8,960 bases of DNA, from assembly GCA_044433325.1 (NCBI GenBank), contig JAWXTT010000088.1:1-8960 (forward strand). Reading direction: 5' to 3'. Source of the DNA: HGM05232 sp044433325. Its GTDB lineage: Bacteria; Bacteroidota; Bacteroidia; Bacteroidales; Muribaculaceae. Positions 1 through 4,899 of this stretch are shown piece after piece. Each line of letters begins with the position of its first letter. Position 1 is the first letter of the stretch. The position numbers were made by a program, and so were the translations under genes. The notes under the pieces are model-generated. The model was given only the letters and a program-made list of their open reading frames with translations, was not told where the DNA came from and searched no databases.

Positions 1-312
1 CAAGCAAACCGAATCATCACCGATAAAATCCTCTCCAATAATAAATGCTTGAGCCAATCCATCTGGCGAAGGTTGCTCAGCATACTCTAGCGTCACCCCA
101 AAATCTGAGCCATCACCCAACAAGCGACGGAAACAGGGCAAATCATCAGGTGTAGAGATTATCAAAATCTCACGAATACCAGCCAACAAAAGAACCGAAA
201 TAGGATAATAAACCATAGGCTTATCATAAATAGGCAACAACTGCTTGCTAACCCCCTTAGTTATCGGATACAAACGCGTACCCGACCCCCCAGCCAATAC
301 TATCCCTTTCAT
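1..312 (-). CDS. rmlA: Glucose-1-phosphate thymidylyltransferase, N-terminal part (runs off left edge)
   Basis: RmlA joins dTTP and glucose-1-phosphate to make dTDP-glucose, the first step towards dTDP-L-rhamnose and other dTDP-sugars for O-antigen or capsule, in the cytoplasm. The 104 codons present open with MKGIVLAGGSGTRLYPIT, the nucleotide-binding loop of sugar nucleotidyltransferases, followed by SKQLLPIYDKPMVYYP (uridylyl/thymidylyl-transferase signature), STPDD at about residue 54-58, and EYAEQPSPDGLAQAF near residue 75-89. This series is typical of RmlA rather than GalU or a mannose-1-phosphate guanylyltransferase. The family is usually about 290 residues, so roughly the last two thirds lies beyond the window. 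The start at 312 gives the canonical N-terminus. It follows the upxY-like gene by 49 bp on the same strand, so it is probably the first biosynthetic gene of a polysaccharide operon. Confidence 0.95.
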   Translation of the reverse strand, partial: MKGIVLAGGSGTRLYPITKGVSKQLLPIYDKPMVYYPISVLLLAGIREILIISTPDDLPCFRRLLGDGSDFGVTLEYAEQPSPDGLAQAFIIGEDFIGDDSVCL

Positions 313-326
313 CTATTGTTTTATAT

Positions 327-342
327 TGAGATGGTTATCTCA
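327..342 (-). other. Small perfect hairpin between upxY-like gene and rmlA
   Basis: TGAGAT (327-332) and ATCTCA (337-342) form a perfect 6-bp stem with a 4-base loop, in the 49-bp gap 14 bases before the rmlA start. On the minus-strand transcript no U-run follows, so it does not look like a terminator. It could influence rmlA translation or mRNA processing, but that is inference, and a stem this short can arise by chance. Confidence 0.35.
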
Positions 343-361
343 CCTAAAGAACTTATCTACC

Positions 362-922
362 TTATAGAATTTCAACTAAATCGATATTGATTGCAGTAGC
401 TACTACTACAAAACCATCTATCGATACTGATAATTGTCTATTGCGTTTCCCTTCGATTTTGACTAATTTACCCTCAATACCATCTAGCACACCACCATTA
501 CTGTGGATGCGTACTCTTTTACCCTCTTTAAGATTAGGATTATTAGGATCAAGAAATGTTAGTTCCTCAATATCGACTGTTTCATATAACTTAATAAAGT
601 TCTCCATCTGTTCAGTTGGAACAATTATTGGAAAGGAGAGCTTCTCTTTTATTTCGTATTGATATTGAAGATATGGGATTCTTTGCTTTATATTTTTTAT
701 GGTTAATGGACTAATATAAACGAATATCAAATTACTAGCGGCAGGAGTTAATATATATTGTTTGCGCCCACCTTTAACCAATACCTTTTTGCACATTGGG
801 ATAAATGACTTAATTCCCTCCTTTTTTAGAAAGTCTTGTGCTTTTTTTTCACGTTTACACGTAGCTCGCATTGCAAACCAGACACTTACATTAGGGTCTA
901 ATTGTAGCCTATCTACTACCAT
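362..922 (-). CDS. UpxY-type NusG paralogue, transcription antiterminator of a polysaccharide locus
   Basis: A 186-residue specialised NusG-family protein. UpxY proteins of Bacteroides capsule loci travel with RNA polymerase and prevent early termination in the long leader of their own operon. The N-terminal NGN domain spans about residues 14-115 (SVWFAMRATCKREKKAQDFL, then FIPMCKKVLVKGGRK, and SNLIFVYIS, the usual W-hA-R...FhP...hhFV pattern). A C-terminal KOW-like segment lies at about 131-160 (LKEGKRVRIHSNGG...GIEGKLVKIEGK). Length fits the family. It is the first gene of the minus-strand unit, with rmlA 49 bp downstream, the position expected of a locus-specific antiterminator. No upxZ-like gene intervenes. 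The start at 922 is supported by the NGN domain beginning soon after, and lies 2 bases after the stop of a possible 8-codon uORF. The exact upx letter cannot be assigned; RfaH is a functional analogue, but the UpxY subgroup fits better. Confidence 0.9.
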   Translation of the reverse strand: MVVDRLQLDPNVSVWFAMRATCKREKKAQDFLKKEGIKSFIPMCKKVLVKGGRKQYILTPAASNLIFVYISPLTIKNIKQRIPYLQYQYEIKEKLSFPIIVPTEQMENFIKLYETVDIEELTFLDPNNPNLKEGKRVRIHSNGGVLDGIEGKLVKIEGKRNRQLSVSIDGFVVVATAINIDLVEIL

Positions 923-924
923 TA

Positions 925-951
925 TTAAATAAAGTTTCGATTATAAGCCAT
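925..951 (-). CDS. Possible 8-codon upstream ORF (leader peptide) before upxY
   Basis: On the minus strand an ATG at 951 opens the peptide MAYNRNFI and stops with TAA at 925-927, two bases before the upxY ATG. It is in a different frame from upxY, so it is not an N-terminal extension. An AGGAG at 964-960 stands 8 bases before its ATG, a textbook Shine-Dalgarno spacing and stronger than those before most other genes in the window. The arrangement suggests translational coupling into upxY. No homology can be claimed for so short a peptide; chance remains possible. Confidence 0.35.
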   Translation of the reverse strand: MAYNRNFI

Positions 952-959
952 AACTCTCA

Positions 960-964
960 CTCCT
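960..964 (-). promoter_or_regulatory. Shine-Dalgarno-like AGGAG in the upxY leader
   Basis: Minus-strand AGGAG lies 8 bases upstream of the uORF ATG at 951 but 37 bases upstream of the upxY ATG. If ribosomes use it they should load at the mini-ORF, not directly at upxY. Bacteroidota generally rely little on Shine-Dalgarno pairing, so the match stands out but is not decisive. Confidence 0.4.
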
Positions 965-1107
965 AAATAATTAGCAAGAATGCTTATTACTAGGTACTTA
1001 CACGAATATTTTGGCTTTTCTATTCTCATTCGGAGTTTCTCGTATTCAGAGAATAATTGTATTGGATATATCAAAACAATAGGTTAGACATCATACAATA
1101 CTGCCGC

Positions 1108-1115
1108 CAAAGGTA
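1108..1115 (-). promoter_or_regulatory. Candidate Bacteroidota -7 box for the upxY operon
   Basis: Minus-strand TACCTTTG (1115 to 1108) matches the Bacteroides -7 consensus TAnnTTTG at all six fixed positions. No TTTG -33 element is visible at the usual distance upstream; only AT-rich sequence is there. It lies about 190 bases before the upxY start, consistent with the long leaders of such loci. Confidence 0.35.
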
Positions 1116-1161
1116 ATCATTTTTTATAAATAATATACTAAAATTCGTTTTTTTATATAAT

Positions 1162-1178
1162 GGACTTCTAAAAATTGA
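1162..1178 (+). repeat. Solo copy of the terminal sequence of the 7338-7542 palindromic element
   Basis: The 17 bases starting GGACTTCTAAAAA agree at 15 of 17 positions with the inverted right end of the element at 7338-7542 (minus strand, GGAGTTCTAAAAA...), and share GGACTTCTAA and AATTG with the palindrome at 4852-4897. No matching opposite arm is visible nearby, so it may be a half-site or decayed remnant. It lies between the two divergent promoter candidates. Confidence 0.5.
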
Positions 1179-1219
1179 ATTTTATGACTTGGATAATAAT
1201 TTCTTTAAAAAAGTTCATG

Positions 1220-1227
1220 TATATTTG
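1220..1227 (+). promoter_or_regulatory. Candidate Bacteroidota -7 box for the lipoprotein-yifB unit
   Basis: TATATTTG matches TAnnTTTG exactly and lies 26 bases before the ATG at 1254, giving a short leader of about 20 bases. No well-spaced TTTG -33 box is visible; TTGG at 1189-1192 is too far away (27 bases) and TTTC at 1200-1203 is an imperfect, close alternative. Confidence 0.45.
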
Positions 1228-1253
1228 TGTAAACTAATTTTTAATAACTGGGG

Positions 1254-2294
1254 ATGAAGAATTATATATATATCATAACATTAACCTGTACATTACTACT
1301 AACATTAAGCTCATGTGGAGATGAAAAATTCACAATAGATGCCAAAGTTGACAATATGGGAACACAGAATATCCGTCTCCTATATCTTACTGATGACAAT
1401 ATTAATTACACATGGCTACCAGCTATCAATGGTGAATTTTCTTTTCAAGGGGTATCATCAGAATATACTATAGTTAATATTATAACACAAACAGCTGAGA
1501 ATATTACCCAAGCGATTGTCCGTAATGGCGAAAGAGTAGAGGTCACAGGAGATTTCAGAGATAAAAGCACAATACAGGTAAGTGGCAACAAGATTAATGA
1601 TAGCTACTTCTCATTTATAAATAAGCACAAGGAGCTATTTAAATCAAAGGATCGAGCGCAAATTGATGCTGAGATTATTAATTTTATAGGTAGCAATAGG
1701 AGCAATATGGCATCTACTATGCTGTTATATAGCAAATTCTCAGATATTAACAACCAACAACTAATAGACTCATTATTAAATCTAATAGATACCAATGCTA
1801 AACCAGACAATATAACTGAGTATTATCTAAACGATATGCACAGAGTAGTTGTCAGCGACTCTATTAAGGATACTATTGCTACTAATCTTGACAAATTCAT
1901 AATGCTTGCCCCTAAAGAGAAAGTATATGAATTTGATGCAACCAATGGAGGAAAAGGTTATTCAGTAATCTATTTCTGGGGTGATGATACTGTTGGACAG
2001 AGCCGAAGGATTAACACATTAGTATCTATGCTTAATTGGCATAAGGGTAAAGATTTACAAATGACAGATATCTCACTGATTCAGGATAATATGAAATGGG
2101 AACGCGTTATTAATCGTGATACTGTACCATGGACTAATCTACAAGCAATAGGAGGTGAATATAATAGAGTATTAAAGCGCGTAGGTATTACCCAAACACC
2201 TATGTATCTAGTAACAGATTCTGTTGGTGATATTATATACCGAGGGTCTGAACTTAACGGAGTTAGCTCCACATTAGATAAATATTTGAAATAA
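1254..2294 (+). CDS. Lipoprotein with DUF4369-like N-terminal and redox-dead thioredoxin-like C-terminal domain
   Basis: 346 residues. A lipoprotein signal peptide precedes the lipobox LSSC with Cys21, so the mature protein is probably membrane anchored in the envelope. Residues about 25-110 (FTIDAKVDNMGTQNIRLLYL..., then a VRNGERVEVTGDF segment) resemble the beta-rich DUF4369 region that precedes thioredoxin domains in Bacteroidota TlpA/ResA-like lipoproteins. Residues about 222-346 look like a thioredoxin fold: YSVIYFWGDD at 237-245 sits where the catalytic WCxxC normally follows the FWA strand, and QTPMYLVTDSVGDIIYRG (315-331) carries the usual cis-proline (Pro316) and following strand. 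The CXXC is absent; the only cysteines are at 12 and 21, both in the signal peptide region, so disulfide exchange is not expected. It probably serves a structural or binding role. It precedes the yifB-type gene by 10 bp and is likely co-transcribed. Function otherwise unknown. Confidence 0.8.
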   Translation: MKNYIYIITLTCTLLLTLSSCGDEKFTIDAKVDNMGTQNIRLLYLTDDNINYTWLPAINGEFSFQGVSSEYTIVNIITQTAENITQAIVRNGERVEVTGDFRDKSTIQVSGNKINDSYFSFINKHKELFKSKDRAQIDAEIINFIGSNRSNMASTMLLYSKFSDINNQQLIDSLLNLIDTNAKPDNITEYYLNDMHRVVVSDSIKDTIATNLDKFIMLAPKEKVYEFDATNGGKGYSVIYFWGDDTVGQSRRINTLVSMLNWHKGKDLQMTDISLIQDNMKWERVINRDTVPWTNLQAIGGEYNRVLKRVGITQTPMYLVTDSVGDIIYRGSELNGVSSTLDKYLK

Positions 2295-2304
2295 CAGAGT
2301 AGGT

Positions 2305-3843
2305 ATGCTAATTAAGATTTACGGTGCTGCAGTTCAAGGGATAGATGCTTTAATAGTCACTATTGAAGTATCTGTTGATAAGGGGGTTCAATTCTTTATA
2401 GTTGGATTGCCTGATACTGCCGTAAAGGAGAGCTACCAACGTATCGTTTCAGCACTTAAAGAGAGTGAGTTCTCTTTCCCACGTCGTCGCGTAATCATTA
2501 ATATGTCACCTGCCGATGTCAAGAAGGAGGGAGCAGCCTACGACCTACCACTGGCAATAGGAGTTATGGCTGCTGATGGTAAAATTCCGCATGATAGAAT
2601 TGGGGATTACATTATTATGGGCGAATTATCCTTAGATGGAACCATACTTCCCATCAAAGGAGTATTGCCAATGGCTCTAAAAGCTGCTGAACAGGGATAT
2701 AAAGGGATAATTATCCCCGCAATGAATGTAGCCGAAGCGGCAATAGTCAGCGATATAGATGTGTATGGTGTTAATAATATACGCGAAGTAATCCGTTTCT
2801 TTAGTGACGAGAAATCATTAACACCCACCACCGTTGATTTAGAGCAGTTATTTAACGATGGGAATAACCAATTCGATTTTGATTTTAGTGAAGTAAAGGG
2901 GCAAGATAGCGTTAAACGTGCCTTTGAGGTAGCTTCAGCAGGTGGTCATAATATACTTATGATAGGTCCTCCAGGGTCAGGCAAATCTATGATGGCTAAA
3001 CGTCTGCCATCCATATTACCACCACTAAGCATAGCTGAAGCGTTAGAAACCACTAAGATACACTCAGTAGCAGGAGGTTTAGTGCGTGGAGCTACACTAC
3101 TTACCAAACGTCCTTTTCGCGCGCCACATCATACCATATCACCAGTAGCATTAGTTGGCGGAGGCAGTAACCCATCTCCAGGTGAGATTAGCCTAGCACA
3201 TAACGGAATACTATTCCTAGATGAATTTCCTGAGTTTAGTCGTCAAGTCCTTGAGGTATTACGTCAACCTCTTGAGGATAGAAATATTAATGTATCACGC
3301 GTCAAATACAGTGTAAATTACCCTGCATCCTTTATGTTAGTAGCGTCAATGAACCCATGCCCATGCGGTTATTACACTCACCCCACTAAAGAGTGTATCT
3401 GCACCTCAGGAGCTATACATAAATATCTAAATCGCATATCAGGTCCACTATTGGATCGTATTGATTTACAAATCGAGATTTCACCCGTATCCTTTGATGA
3501 TATTTCATCAGTAAAACCAAGTGAGAGTAGCGCGCAAATAAAGAATAGAATTATACAAGCACGATTAATCCAACAGGAGCGTTTCAAAGATACCGATGGG
3601 ACACATTGCAACGCACAAATGAGTTCAAAACTGTTACAACAATATGCACGCCCCGACCAGAAAGGATTAGAACGACTTAAAGAGGCTATGACACGTATGA
3701 ATATCTCAGCCCGAGCATATGATCGCATACTCAAGGTATCACGTACCATAGCAGATCTAGATAATTCCGAAACTATTCAATTGCCACATATTATGGAAGC
3801 TATCAGCTACCGCACATTAGACCGCAACAACTGGGTCAAATAA
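2305..3843 (+). CDS. YifB/ComM family Mg-chelatase-like AAA+ ATPase
   Basis: 512 residues, usual family length. An N-terminal Lon-like (ChlI) domain occupies about 20-145 (GLPDTAVKES, MSPADVKKEGAAYDLP, GELSLDG). The AAA+ Mg-chelatase core occupies about 190-395, with Walker A GPPGSGKS at 221-228, Walker B GILFLDE at 301-307, and an LLDRIDLQ segment (382-389) carrying the likely arginine finger. The C-terminal helical domain spans about 405-507 (SARAYDRILKVSRTIADL). Cys352, 354, 364 and 366 form a CPC...CIC cluster that could bind metal, a known family feature. ComM of Vibrio cholerae is a hexameric helicase that speeds branch migration during natural transformation; whether that holds in Bacteroidota is not shown here. 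The start at 2305 follows the lipoprotein stop by 10 bp. The 3' end abuts the convergent msr gene. Confidence 0.93.
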   Translation: MLIKIYGAAVQGIDALIVTIEVSVDKGVQFFIVGLPDTAVKESYQRIVSALKESEFSFPRRRVIINMSPADVKKEGAAYDLPLAIGVMAADGKIPHDRIGDYIIMGELSLDGTILPIKGVLPMALKAAEQGYKGIIIPAMNVAEAAIVSDIDVYGVNNIREVIRFFSDEKSLTPTTVDLEQLFNDGNNQFDFDFSEVKGQDSVKRAFEVASAGGHNILMIGPPGSGKSMMAKRLPSILPPLSIAEALETTKIHSVAGGLVRGATLLTKRPFRAPHHTISPVALVGGGSNPSPGEISLAHNGILFLDEFPEFSRQVLEVLRQPLEDRNINVSRVKYSVNYPASFMLVASMNPCPCGYYTHPTKECICTSGAIHKYLNRISGPLLDRIDLQIEISPVSFDDISSVKPSESSAQIKNRIIQARLIQQERFKDTDGTHCNAQMSSKLLQQYARPDQKGLERLKEAMTRMNISARAYDRILKVSRTIADLDNSETIQLPHIMEAISYRTLDRNNWVK

Positions 3844-3845
3844 TC

Positions 3846-4760
3846 CTAGAAGCGTTTAACGTATGCATGGCAATATGGTTGACTCCCTTTATTTTTATAA
3901 TAATCTTGGTGATACTCCTCAGCAGGATAGAATTTGCTAGCTTCTGTAACTTTAGTCACAACATTTAAACCTTTACCTTTAAGTGTTTCAATTAACCGTT
4001 CAGCGATTCCCCTCTGTTCATCCGATTTATAAAAAATCTGCGAGCGATACTGCGTACCGATATCTGGTCCCTGTCTATTCAATTGTGTTGGATCATGTAT
4101 CTCAAAGAATAGTTTAGCCAATGTTTCATAATCTAATTTCGTAGGATCATATACCACTTTAACAGCTTCAGCATGTCCTGAAGTATGTGTTAAAATCTCC
4201 TGATATGTAGGATTTATGCTCCACCCTCCTGTATAACCTGATTCGACACTTACTACACCCTCTTGTTGTTGCAAAAGGTGTTCGACACCCCAGAAACATC
4301 CACCTGCAAAGATAGCCTCCTCAAATTCCACTTCTGGGATAAAGTTTAGCGATACTGAGTTTACACAATGTCTAACATTCTTGTCCGTGAACCCCTCTCC
4401 CTCAAAAACATGACCCAAATGAGCACCACATGCGGTACAAGTAATCTCAGTACGACTACCATCTTCATCAACCGAGCGCGTTATACTACCCTCAATCTCA
4501 TCATCAAAAGATGGCCAACCACAACCCGAATTAAACTTATCGGTAGAGTTGTATAATGGTGCATCACACCGCTTACATATATAAGTACCATTAGCATCTA
4601 AATCATTATAGATTCCTGAGAATGGAGCTTCTGTACCCTTAACCTCAATAACGTATCTCTCTTGATCAGTTAACATATTCATAGTCGCTGAATTTGATTG
4701 TGCAATAGACCCTCCACACGATGTGAGAATCAACGCAAATATAAATAAAATAATTTCCAT
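3846..4760 (-). CDS. msrBA: Bifunctional peptide-methionine sulfoxide reductase MsrB-MsrA, predicted lipoprotein
   Basis: A 304-residue fusion that reduces both methionine sulfoxide epimers in proteins. The N-terminus has a short hydrophobic stretch ending in LTSC, a lipobox with Cys15, so it should be lipid anchored outside the cytoplasm. MsrB spans about 28-142: zinc cysteines CKRC (62, 65) and CTAC (108, 111), GCGWPSF with Cys80 as candidate resolving cysteine, and RHCVNSVSL with catalytic Cys132. MsrA spans about 146-300: AGGCFWG with catalytic Cys155, GHAEAVKVVYD with the conserved Glu198, and a C-terminal Cys297 as candidate recycling cysteine. The domain order is B then A, the reverse of the A-B order in PilB-type proteins. 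An extracytoplasmic enzyme needs an electron supply such as a DsbD/CcdA relay, not seen here. The stop lies 2 bp from the convergent yifB-type stop. A terminator separates it from topA, implying its own promoter, perhaps in 4761-4804, though no clear -7 box is seen there. Confidence 0.95.
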   Translation of the reverse strand: MEIILFIFALILTSCGGSIAQSNSATMNMLTDQERYVIEVKGTEAPFSGIYNDLDANGTYICKRCDAPLYNSTDKFNSGCGWPSFDDEIEGSITRSVDEDGSRTEITCTACGAHLGHVFEGEGFTDKNVRHCVNSVSLNFIPEVEFEEAIFAGGCFWGVEHLLQQQEGVVSVESGYTGGWSINPTYQEILTHTSGHAEAVKVVYDPTKLDYETLAKLFFEIHDPTQLNRQGPDIGTQYRSQIFYKSDEQRGIAERLIETLKGKGLNVVTKVTEASKFYPAEEYHQDYYKNKGSQPYCHAYVKRF

Positions 4761-4804
4761 TTATACTAAACATCCAAAAAGAAGAAAGGTTCGCTAAGAA
4801 TAGC

Positions 4805-4840
4805 AAAAAAATCAAGTGCGATAACACCTCCACGCACTGA
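4805..4840 (-). terminator. Intrinsic terminator downstream of topA
   Basis: On the minus strand TCAGTGCG (4840-4833) and CGCACTTGA (4820-4812) form a GC-rich stem with a single-base bulge and a 12-base loop, followed directly by seven T residues (4811-4805). This is a classic hairpin plus U-tract and should end topA transcripts before msrBA. Confidence 0.75.
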
Positions 4841-4851
4841 AAATAAATCTA

Positions 4852-4897
4852 GAGGACTTCTAATAATTGGTTTTATTCGATTATTAGAAGTCCCCTC
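4852..4897. repeat. 46-bp palindrome related to the 7338-7542 element
   Basis: GGACTTCTAATAAT (4854-4867) is perfectly complementary to ATTATTAGAAGTCC (4880-4893), and outer GA/TC pairs add to the stem after a 2-base CC bulge at 4894-4895. The two ends are flanked by TA (4850-4851 and 4898-4899). Read on the minus strand, the arm begins AGGGGACTTCTAATAA, close to the end AGGGGAGTTCTAAAAA of the 7338-7542 element (14 of 16). It begins inside the second of two tandem TAG codons ending topA. It may reinforce termination (TTTATTTT follows on the minus strand) or be a minimal relative of the larger element. Confidence 0.65.
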
Positions 4898-4899
4898 TA

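Larger units (their letters stand above)
923..1107 (-). promoter_or_regulatory. Long untranslated leader of the upxY-rmlA operon
   Basis: If transcription starts just downstream of the -7 box at 1108-1115, the mRNA carries a leader of roughly 175-180 bases. UpxY family proteins are known to act on long leaders of their own loci. Within it, on the transcript, the segment at 1053-1049 can pair with 1041-1037 (TTCTC/GAGAA, 7-base loop), or, extended to 1055-1049, with 1027-1021 (TATTCTC/GAGAATA, 21-base loop). These pairings exclude each other. A smaller AGCA-TTCT-TGCT hairpin (984-973) sits just before the AGGAG site. I see no clear hairpin plus U-run terminator here. The regulatory role is inferred from context. 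Confidence 0.45.

Noticed and set aside
387..662. 91-codon plus-strand ORF opposite upxY
   Set aside because: Ser/Pro/Leu-rich composition typical of an antisense shadow of the KOW/NGN coding region.
923..1253. Invertible (phase-variable) promoter as in B. fragilis capsule loci
   Set aside because: I looked for long flanking inverted repeats around the two -7 boxes and found only 6-7 bp arms, too short for a site-specific inversion.
3378..3749. 123-codon minus-strand ORF inside the yifB-type gene
   Set aside because: Antisense to the conserved AAA+ and C-terminal domains, with no recognisable motif; a coding shadow.
4761..4804. Promoter for msrBA (TTTG, 21 bases, TCTTTTTG on the minus strand)
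   Set aside because: The -7 candidate lacks the conserved A of TAnnTTTG and its -33 TTTG overlaps the topA terminator U-tract; too weak to list.
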